A stretch of 64,000 nt of DNA from Bacillota bacterium (GTDB lineage Bacteria; Bacillota; Clostridia; Christensenellales; CAG-138): assembly GCA_023455425.1 (NCBI GenBank), contig JAEYCM010000020.1, positions 1-64,000 of the forward strand, in the 5' to 3' direction. A program made the translations under genes and the position numbers. Each line of letters opens with the position of its first letter. Within the stretch, counting starts at the first letter, position 1. The notes beneath the pieces were generated by a model, which saw nothing but the letters and a program-made list of their open reading frames with translations, was not told the origin of the DNA and ran no database searches. Of the stretch, positions 49,177 through 57,465 are shown one piece after another.

Positions 49177-50343
49177 GTGCAAAGCGAACGCAAGGCAAGA
49201 CAAAAATCACAGAATATAGATTGGATCACCCTGCTGCTTGTCGTGGGGCTGGTCACGTTTGGGCTTATCACCATCGCAAACGTGATGGCGGAGCCCTTTA
49301 CGGGCGCGGAAAGCAGCGTTTCCGATGTTATGAAAAACCTGAATTTGGAGTATGTCCAAAAGCAGATCGTAAATTTCTTAGTCGGCCTGGCCGGGTTGTT
49401 CGTCATGCTGGCTATCGACTATTCGCTGTTTCGCCACGCCATCAAATACATCTACATCGGCAACGTACTGCTGCTGGCGCTGCTGCTTATCATTTCGGAG
49501 GATTCGCGCGGCGTTATGGGTTGGTTTAATCTGGGTACGCGCGCGTTTCAGCCTTCGGAAATCTGTAAGGTGACGCTCATTCTTACGCTTTCCAACCTTG
49601 CCTCCGAAATCGTGGAGCGGGAGGGGGGCATTAAGACGCTCAAGGACCTTGGCATCCTCACGCTGTATTTCGCAGTCCCCTTCGCGCTGGTCGTCCTCCA
49701 GCCGGATATGGGGACGGCCGTTGTGTTGTTGGCAATCTATGTATGTATCCTCTTTATTTCAAAGCTGAACTGGAAATTTATCGTCAGCGCAATCATTGGC
49801 GCTGCTGCGCTGCTGCCGCTGACCTATTTTTATATTCTGGACAAAGACCAGAAAATGCGCATCGATATTTTCCTCAATCCTGCGCTGGATGAATCAGGGA
49901 CGGGCGCCGGCATGCACGTCATACGCAGTAAGCAGGCGATCGGCTCGGGGCAAATGTACGGAAAAGGATATTTTGCGGACGGCACGCTTGCGCAGCTCAA
50001 ATACGTGCCCGAACGCCATACGGATTTTATATTCTCCGGCGTTGTGGAGGGGCTGGGGTTTATCGGCGGCACCATACTGATCGTAACATATTTTCTTTTA
50101 ATTTTTCGCTGGCTCTGGGTTGCGCTCCACGCCAAGGATCATTTGGGGACATGTATCGCCATAGGCGGCATGGGCATGCTGCTTGCGCACGTGTTTGAAA
50201 ACATCGGCATGACGATCGGCCTGATGCCCGTCACCGGCATCCCGCTGCCGTTTGTGAGCTACGGGGGCTCCAATCTGCTTGCAAATATGATGTGCGTGGG
50301 CCTTGTGCTCAATGTCTGGATGCGCCGTCAAATACGACGTTAG
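49177..50343 (+). CDS. RodA/FtsW/SpoVE-family (SEDS) glycosyltransferase
   Basis: A 388-residue polytopic protein with about ten membrane helices. SEDS features: GVMGWFNLGTRAFQPSEICK, VVLQPDMGTAVVL, GFIGGT and GIPLPFVSYGGSNLLANMM. These proteins polymerise peptidoglycan glycan strands, with a partner PBP; no PBP is adjacent. RodA is the closest guess, but FtsW/SpoVE cannot be excluded. GTG at 49177 follows AAAGGA; the earlier frame start at 49087 is inside the preceding gene. About 70 bases later the SpoIVFA-like gene begins. Confidence 0.9.
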   Translation: MQSERKARQKSQNIDWITLLLVVGLVTFGLITIANVMAEPFTGAESSVSDVMKNLNLEYVQKQIVNFLVGLAGLFVMLAIDYSLFRHAIKYIYIGNVLLLALLLIISEDSRGVMGWFNLGTRAFQPSEICKVTLILTLSNLASEIVEREGGIKTLKDLGILTLYFAVPFALVVLQPDMGTAVVLLAIYVCILFISKLNWKFIVSAIIGAAALLPLTYFYILDKDQKMRIDIFLNPALDESGTGAGMHVIRSKQAIGSGQMYGKGYFADGTLAQLKYVPERHTDFIFSGVVEGLGFIGGTILIVTYFLLIFRWLWVALHAKDHLGTCIAIGGMGMLLAHVFENIGMTIGLMPVTGIPLPFVSYGGSNLLANMMCVGLVLNVWMRRQIRR

Positions 50344-50411
50344 TTCGCAAATAAACGAAGAAAACAGCGCATATATTGTGGTATTCGCAATGAGAGGGGG
50401 CGCACCCGCTT

Positions 50412-51098
50412 ATGCAGCGCATGAATACCACGCAATTTACAACAGAGGAATTCGACGCCGCTCCGCGCGCTCGTCAAGTACGGACATTCTATAAACCACA
50501 CCCAAGAAAACGTGCCAAAAAGTCGGAAGGCAGGATGCATGTTTCCGGGCAGCTGCTCGTGAAGATCGGCATCTGTGCGGTAGCTTGCGCGCTGATATTG
50601 AGCATGAAGGCGCTCGATATTCCCGGAACCGAGCAGATGGTATCCGGCGTGCGCACCGCAATCAATGAAGAATCGGATCTTGACGAAATGCTCGGCAAGC
50701 TGGAATTTGTGGAGCTGCCGGATACGCTTGAGGTCTTCTCCGGCGAAAGCAAGCTGGCAGTACCCGTCAACGCCCCCAACGTCTCCGTTGAGCCTGCAGA
50801 GAAATACGCCATATGGCAGAACGCGCCGGGCGCCGAGGTGGTCGCTTCCGCTGCGGGAGAGGTGCGCGCAATCGGGGAGGACGCCATACTGGGCCAATAT
50901 GTGCGTCTCACGCACGCGGGGGATCTTGAGACCATCTATTACGGGCTTGAAACCATCAATGTGGAGGAAGGCCAGCCCATTAAAAAGCGGGATACGCTGG
51001 GTACGCTTGGGGAAGACGGCATGCTCCGCCTAAGCGTGCTGCTTTCCGGAGAGCCGCAGTCGCCCGACACGTATCTTGATTTGGTCTTGCAGGGATGA
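50412..51098 (+). CDS. SpoIVFA-like membrane protein with degenerate M23/LytM domain
   Basis: A 228-residue protein: basic cytoplasmic N terminus (about 1-45), one membrane helix (about 48-66), and a C-terminal LytM/M23-like beta domain (about 125-228; ASAAGEVRAIGEDAILGQYVR, then ETIYYGLETINVEEGQPIKK). The His and Asp ligands of active M23 peptidases are missing. The gene overlaps by 4 bases a SpoIVFB-like M50 peptidase. This is the spoIVFA-spoIVFB arrangement, in which SpoIVFA holds the pro-sigma-K protease inactive in the spore membrane. Confidence 0.82.
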   Translation: MQRMNTTQFTTEEFDAAPRARQVRTFYKPHPRKRAKKSEGRMHVSGQLLVKIGICAVACALILSMKALDIPGTEQMVSGVRTAINEESDLDEMLGKLEFVELPDTLEVFSGESKLAVPVNAPNVSVEPAEKYAIWQNAPGAEVVASAAGEVRAIGEDAILGQYVRLTHAGDLETIYYGLETINVEEGQPIKKRDTLGTLGEDGMLRLSVLLSGEPQSPDTYLDLVLQG

Positions 51099-51967
51099 AG
51101 CTGTTCCATTTGGGGCAGACGGAAATCCGGCTGCACATCGGCCTTGTGATCGTGCTTGTGCTTGCGGGCATATTCGGCATGCTGGTGAGCTTGCTGCAGG
51201 CGTTGCTTGCGCTTACGCTGCATGAGCTTTCGCATGCCATCGTCGCCCATGCGCTGGGCTACCGGATCGATGTGATCGAGTTTTTGCCCTATGGCGGCGT
51301 CGCCCGGCTTTACGGCCAGGCGATGTCCAACAGGGCGGATTTTATTATTGCGTTGGCCGGTCCTTTGTGCAGCTTCCTTGTTGCGGGCGGGGTGGCGCTT
51401 GCGGGCACGCTTTTTCCCCTTGCATACTATAAGCTGCAGTATTTTCTTGCGCTCAATTTTGCGCTGGGGATGTTCAACCTTATCCCGGCGCTTCCGCTTG
51501 ACGGCGGGCGCATGCTGCGCGCCATACTCGGAAACTTTTTAAGGCCCAGGCTGGCTACGCTGATCACCGCGTGGCTGGGAGTCATATGCGGTGCGGCGCT
51601 TGTGGCGTTCTGCGCATATGCGTTTACGCGGGGAATGGTGAACGTATTCCTGCTTATCATGGGCGTCTTTTTGGTGCTGGGCGCAGTTAAGGAGCTTCGT
51701 CAGGCGCCGCAGGCCCAGCTTACTGCAATATTGCGGCGGAAAGACGCGTTTCGCCGCGGGGAAGCGCTGCCTTTGCGGCATGTTGCGGTACGCGAAAGCG
51801 TTTCTGCAGGGTCGGCCTTGCGGCAGCTATCCTATTCGCGGTATAATCTATTGCAGGTGCTCGATGAGGAGCTCAACATCATCGGTCAGCTTGACGAAGG
51901 AAAGCTATTATCGGGCATTGCGCGCCATGGGCAGGATGTAACGGTCGGCGCGCTTTTAAGGCGCTGA
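51095..51967 (+). CDS. SpoIVFB-like M50 site-2 protease
   Basis: A 290-residue intramembrane zinc protease. LTLHELSHAIVAHALG gives the HExxH motif (His43, Glu44, His47), and NLIPALPLDGGRMLRA provides the downstream Asp. About six membrane helices are followed by a single CBS-like C-terminal domain (about 225-290). SpoIVFB homologues activate pro-sigma-K in the mother cell during sporulation. The preceding gene, overlapping by 4 bases, is its probable inhibitor. No sigK gene is in the window. Confidence 0.87.
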   Translation: MKLFHLGQTEIRLHIGLVIVLVLAGIFGMLVSLLQALLALTLHELSHAIVAHALGYRIDVIEFLPYGGVARLYGQAMSNRADFIIALAGPLCSFLVAGGVALAGTLFPLAYYKLQYFLALNFALGMFNLIPALPLDGGRMLRAILGNFLRPRLATLITAWLGVICGAALVAFCAYAFTRGMVNVFLLIMGVFLVLGAVKELRQAPQAQLTAILRRKDAFRRGEALPLRHVAVRESVSAGSALRQLSYSRYNLLQVLDEELNIIGQLDEGKLLSGIARHGQDVTVGALLRR

Positions 51968-52005
51968 TTGATTAAAATTGCGTTCCGGCAGCATTGGGGC
52001 AGGAA

Positions 52006-52034
52006 TTGACCCCCTATACAATTAATGTTAAAAT
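52006..52034 (+). promoter_or_regulatory. Promoter for the radical SAM/DUF2344/RNase G operon
   Basis: TTGACC (52006-52011), 17-base spacer, TAAAAT (52029-52034). The inferred start near 52041 excludes a translation start at 51994 and supports the TTG at 52066. Confidence 0.8.
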
Positions 52035-52065
52035 TAAAACAGCCTATACGGCTTGGGAGGTACTT

Positions 52066-53901
52066 TTGAATTATTCGGCATTAGACGGCATATTGGGGAC
52101 CGTTGAAAAGCCGGCGCGATATACGGGCGGAGAATGGAACATGGTGACGAAGCAAAGCGCTGACGTCCATGTGGCGCTTTGTTTTCCGGATGTATATGAG
52201 ATCGGCATGTCCCATCTTGGCTCCCGCATCCTCTACCACACGCTCAACTCTCGCGACGAGATTTTCTGCGAACGCGTATTTGCTCCCTGGACGGATATGG
52301 AGCAGGCTTTAAAAGAAAACGGATTGCCGCTGTTTTCTCTGGAAACAAGGCGTCCGCTTCACACGTTTCATATCATAGGCTTCTCCCTTCTGTATGAAAT
52401 GTGCTATACGAATATTCTGATGATGCTGGAATTATCCGGCATTCCCTTCCGCGCGGCGGAGAGGGGGGAAGAATATCCCCTGATTCTCTGCGGCGGCCCC
52501 TGCGCATGCAATGCCGAGCCTTTGGCGGATTTTATGGACGCCGTTATGCTGGGCGACGGGGAGGAACTCTTTGTTGAGGTCATTGACGCTTACCGTCTAG
52601 CCCGGGAACGCGGGGAAACGAAGCGGGAGATTTTAAAGCAGCTTGCAAAAATTCCCGGCGTCTATGTGCCGTCCTTCTATGAGCCGCGCTATGCTGGAGA
52701 GGCGTTTGTGGAGCTTGTAAAGACGGAACCCGCCGCGCCCGATACCATTACGCGCCGCATCGTCAGGGATCTTGACGCCGTACCGTATGTGGGTAAGCCC
52801 ATCGTCCCCAACCTCGGCATTGTACACGACCGCGTGGCGCTCGAACTCTTCCGCGGATGTACGCGCGGCTGCAGGTTCTGCCAGGCGGGGTACATCTACC
52901 GGCCCGTGCGGGAGCGCAGCAAGGAACACCTGCTGGAGATGGCGCATGCGCTGATAGAAAGCACGGGCTACGATGAAATTTCCCTGTTTTCCTTAAGTTC
53001 GAGCGACTATTCCTGCATCCATCAACTGGTGCCGGAATTATTGGATACCATGGAAGCGCAGCGCGTTTCGGTCTCGCTGCCCTCGCTACGCATCGATACC
53101 TTCATCAAAGAAGACCTTGAGCGTATGCAGGAGGTGCGAAAGGGCGGCCTTACATTTGCGCCTGAGGCTGGGACCCAGCGCATGCGGGACGTTATCAACA
53201 AAGGCGTCACGGAGGACGATCTTCTTCGAGCCGTGCGCGACGCGTTTGGCGCAGGGTGGACAGGCATCAAGCTCTATTTCATGATTGGGCTGCCGACCGA
53301 AACGGACGAGGATATTTTAGGCATTGCCGATCTTGCGCGCAAAGTCAGCGCGGCGTTTTATGAGCTGCCCAAGGAAAAGCGCGGCAAGGGGCTGAGGCTG
53401 ACGGTGAGCGCGTCGTCCTTTGTGCCAAAACCCTTTACGCCGTTCCAGTGGGTCGCGCAGGATACCATGGAAGAATTAAAGCGCAAGCAGATGCTGTTAA
53501 AGAACGCCATGAAGGGTATCCGCGGCGCGGAGTTCAACTATCACGATTCGACCATCAGCGCGCTCGAGGCGGCGTTCTCCAGAGGAGACAGGCGGCTAAG
53601 CCGTGTACTGGAGGAAGCCTACCGCCGCGGTTGCCGGTTTGATTCCTGGGCGGAGCATTTTAAGCCCGCCGCCTGGCAGGAGGCGTTTGAAGCCTGCGGC
53701 CTTTCGCCCGCCTATTACGCCAACCGGGAACGCCCGCTCAATGAGCCGCTGCCCTGGGAGCGTATGGACCTGCTTGTGGAAACACGCTATCTCAAACAAG
53801 AATATGAACAAGCGCTAAAGGCAGCCTGCACCTCGGATTGCAGGCGCGGCTGCACCGGCTGCTTTGGGAAACGATATGCGGATTATTGCAAACTTTCATA
53901 A
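52066..53901 (+). CDS. TIGR03960-family radical SAM protein
   Basis: A 611-residue protein. The N terminus has a B12-binding-like segment (CFPDVYEIGMSHLGSRILYH). The radical SAM motif is CTRGCRFC (about residues 265-272) followed by QAGYIYRPVRER. The C terminus has a Cys-rich end (CTSDCRRGCTGCFG). In Firmicutes this gene is nearly always next to the DUF2344 gene and often RNase G, as here. Its reaction is not established. TTG at 52066 follows GGGAGG. It overlaps the next gene by 26 bases. Confidence 0.9.
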   Translation: MNYSALDGILGTVEKPARYTGGEWNMVTKQSADVHVALCFPDVYEIGMSHLGSRILYHTLNSRDEIFCERVFAPWTDMEQALKENGLPLFSLETRRPLHTFHIIGFSLLYEMCYTNILMMLELSGIPFRAAERGEEYPLILCGGPCACNAEPLADFMDAVMLGDGEELFVEVIDAYRLARERGETKREILKQLAKIPGVYVPSFYEPRYAGEAFVELVKTEPAAPDTITRRIVRDLDAVPYVGKPIVPNLGIVHDRVALELFRGCTRGCRFCQAGYIYRPVRERSKEHLLEMAHALIESTGYDEISLFSLSSSDYSCIHQLVPELLDTMEAQRVSVSLPSLRIDTFIKEDLERMQEVRKGGLTFAPEAGTQRMRDVINKGVTEDDLLRAVRDAFGAGWTGIKLYFMIGLPTETDEDILGIADLARKVSAAFYELPKEKRGKGLRLTVSASSFVPKPFTPFQWVAQDTMEELKRKQMLLKNAMKGIRGAEFNYHDSTISALEAAFSRGDRRLSRVLEEAYRRGCRFDSWAEHFKPAAWQEAFEACGLSPAYYANRERPLNEPLPWERMDLLVETRYLKQEYEQALKAACTSDCRRGCTGCFGKRYADYCKLS

Positions 53902-54547
53902 AGGGGAGCCGGTGCGCTTCATTTCCCATCTGGATGTGATGCGCTTGTTGCAGCGCGCCATGCGAAGAGCCGGGCTGCCGCTGAAATTTTCACAGGGGTT
54001 CAACCCGCATCCGGTCATGGCGTTCGCTTCGGCGCTTGCTCTAGGCTATACAAGCGACGCGGAATGGATGGATGTACAGTTGGAGTCCTTCGTAGCGCCC
54101 GAGGATTTTATCTCGCGCATGAATGCGGTGCTGCCAGAGGGCTTGCGCATATTACGCGCGCTTGAAATTGAGGAGAAGCTGCCCACGCTCACGGCTTTGT
54201 TGCAGCGAGCCGAATACGAAGTGGCGCTGTATCTTAACGCGCCGGAGGACCGGGAAAAGATAATAAACGGCATGGAGGCGCTGCTCTCAGGCCCCATTGT
54301 CGTCACCAAGCGCACTAAGAGCGGCATGAAGCAGGTGGATATCCGCCCGCAGCTCATTTCACTTGCGCTGACCGAGCCCAATGCGGAGCAAACGGAATAC
54401 GCCGTATTGTCCGTTGCGGGCAAATTAAACGCAGATGGCGGCTTACAGATGGAACTGCTGCTGCAGGCGCTCATGAAGGCCTGCGGCGCACAGGCGCGCT
54501 GGCGCGTCCATCGCAAAGCCGTATATTTTGAAAAAATCGAGGTGTGA
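53876..54547 (+). CDS. TIGR03936/DUF2344 protein
   Basis: A 223-residue soluble protein of a family that is fused to or sits next to TIGR03960 radical SAM proteins. Family segments are YRFISHLDVMR-like RFISHLDVMRLLQRAMRRAG, KFSQGFNPHPVMAFASALALG, and KRTKSGMKQVDIRP. Function unknown; a role with the radical SAM partner is likely from constant neighbourhood. ATG at 53876 lies within the 3' end of the radical SAM gene; a TTG at 53864 is in frame. Stop and next start nearly touch. Confidence 0.87.
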   Translation: MRIIANFHKGEPVRFISHLDVMRLLQRAMRRAGLPLKFSQGFNPHPVMAFASALALGYTSDAEWMDVQLESFVAPEDFISRMNAVLPEGLRILRALEIEEKLPTLTALLQRAEYEVALYLNAPEDREKIINGMEALLSGPIVVTKRTKSGMKQVDIRPQLISLALTEPNAEQTEYAVLSVAGKLNADGGLQMELLLQALMKACGAQARWRVHRKAVYFEKIEV

Positions 54548-54549
54548 GC

Positions 54550-56070
54550 ATGGGCACGGAAATCGTAGTGGACATCAACCCCTACCAGACGCGCGTCGTG
54601 CTGCTTGAAAACGGGCAGCCCAGCGAGATATTCATCGAGCGCCGCGGTCATGAACGCCTTGTTGGCAACATCTACAACGGCAGGGTACAGAATGTGCTTC
54701 CGGGCATGCAGGCTGCGTTTGTGGACATCGGTCTGGAGCGCAACGCATTTTTGTATGCGGGGGATATCCAGATCGACCGCTCGGATTTTCAGTTTGGCGA
54801 CAACGGACAGGAAATGCGCCTGCCGCCCGTCAACATTCAGGATATCGTCAAACCAGGGCAGGAAATCATGGTACAGGTGCTAAAAGAACCTGTGGGCACC
54901 AAGGGCGCCCGGGTCACCACGCACATCACGCTGCCGGGAAGGACGCTTGTGCTGATGCCCACCGTCAACTATGTGGGCGTTTCCCGCCGTATCGGGGACG
55001 AAGCGGAGCGCACGCGCTTAAGGGGGATACTGGACCAGATCAAACCGCCGGAAATGGGCGTGATTGTCCGTACGGCGGCGGTAGGGAAGAGCACAACGGA
55101 ATTCGAGGCGGATATCCACTTTCTGGAACGCCTTTGGGAGCGCATCCTCAAAAAGAATCAGTTGGTTTCGGCCCCGCGCCTATTGCACGCGGAGGAACCG
55201 CTGGTGTTCCGCACCATACGCGATCTGTTTACGCCCAATATTGAGCGCCTGACCATCAACGATCCGGAGTTTTACGAGCGTATTCAGATCATCGCGAACA
55301 TCATTTCCCCTCAACTGAAGGACCGCGTGGTGCTCTACCAGGGGGAGGAAGAACTCTTTGACCGGTATGATCTCGAACATAAAATTGAAAAGGCGCTTTC
55401 ACGCAAGGTATGGCTTGCAAACGGCGGCTATATCGTCATTGACCAGACGGAAGCGCTTACCAGCATCGATGTCAATACCGGCCGGTTTGTAGGAACGGAC
55501 AATTTGCAGGAGACCATTACCCAGGCGAACTGTGAGGCGGCAAAAGAGATTGCGCGGCAATTGAAGCTCCGGGACATCAGTGGCATCATCATTGTCGATT
55601 TTATCGATATGGAGGATATCGCGGACAAGGAACGGGTGCTCGATACCTTAAAGACGGAATTGAAAAAGGACCGGACAAAGTCCAACGTCCTCGGCATCAC
55701 CCAGCTTGGTCTTGTGGAAATGACGCGCAAAAAAATGCGCCATAACCTCAGCAACACGCTGCAGATGCCCTGCCCGTACTGCCATGGGGACGGCAGGGTG
55801 CTCTCCCCTGAAACGGTGGTCTTAAAGGTAAGAAAGGCGCTCATCAACTCCATCCGCAACGAGTCCATGGCGAACTACCTGGTGGAAGTGCATCCCGACG
55901 TCGCGGAGCTTATTGAGGACAATTCGAGCGCCCAAGCGCCGCTGTTGCCCTCCGCCGCGGGCCGAAACATCTATGTCAAGGCTGTCGTGTCCATGCATGT
56001 GGAGGAGTTCCGCATCACGCCGCTTCCTAAGGTGCCCGAGCATCTGGACGGCGTACGCAAATACCAATAA
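54550..56070 (+). CDS. rng: Ribonuclease G/E family endoribonuclease
   Basis: A 506-residue protein of the RNase G type. It has an N-terminal S1 domain (about 37-120), then the RNase H-like and DNase I-like catalytic parts with Asp ligands in LTSIDVNTG and IVDFIDMED, and the CPYCHGDG motif corresponding to the zinc-link. The C-terminal scaffold of RNase E is missing. The ATG at 54550 follows GAGGTG. It ends the radical SAM operon. The genome therefore has both RNase Y and an RNase E/G-type enzyme, as seen in many Clostridia. Confidence 0.94.
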   Translation: MGTEIVVDINPYQTRVVLLENGQPSEIFIERRGHERLVGNIYNGRVQNVLPGMQAAFVDIGLERNAFLYAGDIQIDRSDFQFGDNGQEMRLPPVNIQDIVKPGQEIMVQVLKEPVGTKGARVTTHITLPGRTLVLMPTVNYVGVSRRIGDEAERTRLRGILDQIKPPEMGVIVRTAAVGKSTTEFEADIHFLERLWERILKKNQLVSAPRLLHAEEPLVFRTIRDLFTPNIERLTINDPEFYERIQIIANIISPQLKDRVVLYQGEEELFDRYDLEHKIEKALSRKVWLANGGYIVIDQTEALTSIDVNTGRFVGTDNLQETITQANCEAAKEIARQLKLRDISGIIIVDFIDMEDIADKERVLDTLKTELKKDRTKSNVLGITQLGLVEMTRKKMRHNLSNTLQMPCPYCHGDGRVLSPETVVLKVRKALINSIRNESMANYLVEVHPDVAELIEDNSSAQAPLLPSAAGRNIYVKAVVSMHVEEFRITPLPKVPEHLDGVRKYQ

Positions 56071-56085
56071 ATTTTTTTCTTGTAT

Positions 56086-56120
56086 CAAAATGCGCAGAAG
56101 CGGGGCTTTTGCGCATTTTG
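56086..56120 (+). terminator. Stem-loop after rng
   Basis: CAAAATGCGCA (56086-56096) pairs with TGCGCATTTTG (56110-56120), with an inner AAG/CTT pair. The T-run lies before rather than after the stem, so termination efficiency is doubtful. Confidence 0.5.
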
Positions 56121-56123
56121 TGG

Positions 56124-56151
56124 TTGCTTCAGCGCTGTGACGTGCTAAAAT
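56124..56151 (+). promoter_or_regulatory. Promoter for the FAH-family gene
   Basis: TTGCTT (56124-56129), 16-base spacer, TAAAAT (56146-56151) with an upstream TG. Confidence 0.6.
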
Positions 56152-56193
56152 AAATATAGAGTAGCGTCTTAACGGCGCTGATTGGAGGCGTTT

Positions 56194-56952
56194 ATGAAGC
56201 TTTGCAGAGCCATTGTAGAACAGGAGACGTTCTATGGGCTGATCGAAAACGGGACGGTACGCCGCTTGTTCGGTACGCCGTTTGAAGAAATTTTGCCGGA
56301 TGGCCGGGTGTACGCGCTCAATGAAGTACGCCTGCTTGCGCCTGTACAGCCTTCCAAGGTGGTCTGCATCGGCAAAAATTATTACGCCCACGCCATGGAA
56401 ATGCAGAGCACGCCCCCCGAACAGCCGCTCCTGTTTTTAAAACCTTCCACCGCCGTGATCGGCCCGGAGGATGGCATTGTCTATCCGCCGGACAGCGCGC
56501 GGGTGGATTATGAGGCGGAGCTTGGCATTGTCATTTCCCGCCGCTGTAAGGATGTTCCGGCGGAACAATTTTCTGACGTGGTGCTGGGGTATACCTGTAT
56601 CAACGACGTCACGGCGCGGGATTTGCAGGCGAAGGACGGCCAATGGACGCGCGCGAAGGGTTACGATACATTCTGCCCCATCGGCCCCTGGATCGAAACC
56701 GAGCTTGATCCGTTTTCCGTGAAAGTGGAATCCCGCCTCAACGGCAAGGTGTGCCAGAGCGAGAGTACGGCTATCATGATGCATGATGCGGCGAAACTGG
56801 TCGCCTACATTACGCGCGTCATGACTCTTTTACCCGGCGACGTAATTGCGACCGGCACACCCGCAGGCATCGGTCCTATGCAAATAGGGGATGTGGTGGA
56901 AGTGGAAGTGGAAGGCATCGGCGTGTTGAAAAACCATGTGCTTCGTCCGTAA
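56194..56952 (+). CDS. Fumarylacetoacetate hydrolase (FAH)-family protein
   Basis: A 252-residue protein. KVVCIGKNYYAHAMEM and FLKPSTAVIGPEDGI are typical of the FAH core. The metal ligands appear as Glu-x-Glu in DYEAELGIVI and Asp in INDVTARDLQ. The late ATGTPAGIGPM segment is also conserved. Such enzymes hydrolyse or decarboxylate 2,4-diketo acids, often oxaloacetate. The exact substrate is unknown. ATG at 56194 follows GGAGG at 56184-56188. Confidence 0.9.
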   Translation: MKLCRAIVEQETFYGLIENGTVRRLFGTPFEEILPDGRVYALNEVRLLAPVQPSKVVCIGKNYYAHAMEMQSTPPEQPLLFLKPSTAVIGPEDGIVYPPDSARVDYEAELGIVISRRCKDVPAEQFSDVVLGYTCINDVTARDLQAKDGQWTRAKGYDTFCPIGPWIETELDPFSVKVESRLNGKVCQSESTAIMMHDAAKLVAYITRVMTLLPGDVIATGTPAGIGPMQIGDVVEVEVEGIGVLKNHVLRP

Positions 56953-56981
56953 TCCATATCAAAGATAGCAGGAGGCGCCCT

Positions 56982-57290
56982 ATGGAGTATTCATCCAAGC
57001 TCAAAACCAAAGAGGTTGACGCGCTCTTTGAAGTGGTGCTCATGCTCCAGGATGAGGAGGAGTGCTACCGCTTTTTTGAGGACATCTGCACCATATCCGA
57101 AATCCAGGCAATCGCCCAGCGCCTGGAGGTGGCAAAGCTTCTTAGAAGCGGCATCACCTATCAGGAAATCGCCCAGCGGCTTGGCGCTTCCACCGCGACA
57201 ATCAGCCGAGTAAACCGCTCGCTCACCTATGGTTCCGGCGGATATAAGCTGTTGCTTGACCGCCTGGATAATACCAATTCCAAACATTAA
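56982..57290 (+). CDS. YerC/YecD family TrpR-related DNA-binding protein
   Basis: A 102-residue helix-turn-helix protein of the TrpR superfamily. Seen are LKTKEVDALFEVVLMLQDEEECYRFFEDICTISEI and the HTH segment SGITYQEIAQRLGASTATISRVNR. Function in Firmicutes is not settled. Shine-Dalgarno GGAGG precedes the ATG. The stop codon overlaps the left end of a fold-back element. Confidence 0.9.
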   Translation: MEYSSKLKTKEVDALFEVVLMLQDEEECYRFFEDICTISEIQAIAQRLEVAKLLRSGITYQEIAQRLGASTATISRVNRSLTYGSGGYKLLLDRLDNTNSKH

Positions 57291-57412
57291 TGCATCGTCG
57301 CGGCGGCTATTTTCGTGCGGTGCTATGTCGCTTTCCGCTCAACGTAGCGCTGCTACGTATCGCTCCGGCTCCTTACCACGCATCGAAAACCCCTCGCCGC
57401 TTTGGATGCATT
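57289..57412. repeat. Fold-back element between yerC and rqcH
   Basis: AATGCATC (57289-57296) and GATGCATT (57405-57412) are inverted ends. Just inside them GCGGCG and TTTTCG-type blocks are mirrored too. A central palindrome ACGTAGC/GCTACGT (57341-57347/57351-57357) sits at the apex. The whole 124-base unit could fold into one long imperfect hairpin. No protein is encoded. Confidence 0.6.
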
Positions 57413-57465
57413 TCTGTTTTCCATTGGTATAAGCGGGCGCGGGTCAAGAAACTTGGAGGATAAGA

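Noticed and set aside
51994..52065. Upstream TTG start for the radical SAM protein
   Set aside because: The TTGACC-N17-TAAAAT promoter lies inside this extension and the Shine-Dalgarno site fits the TTG at 52066.
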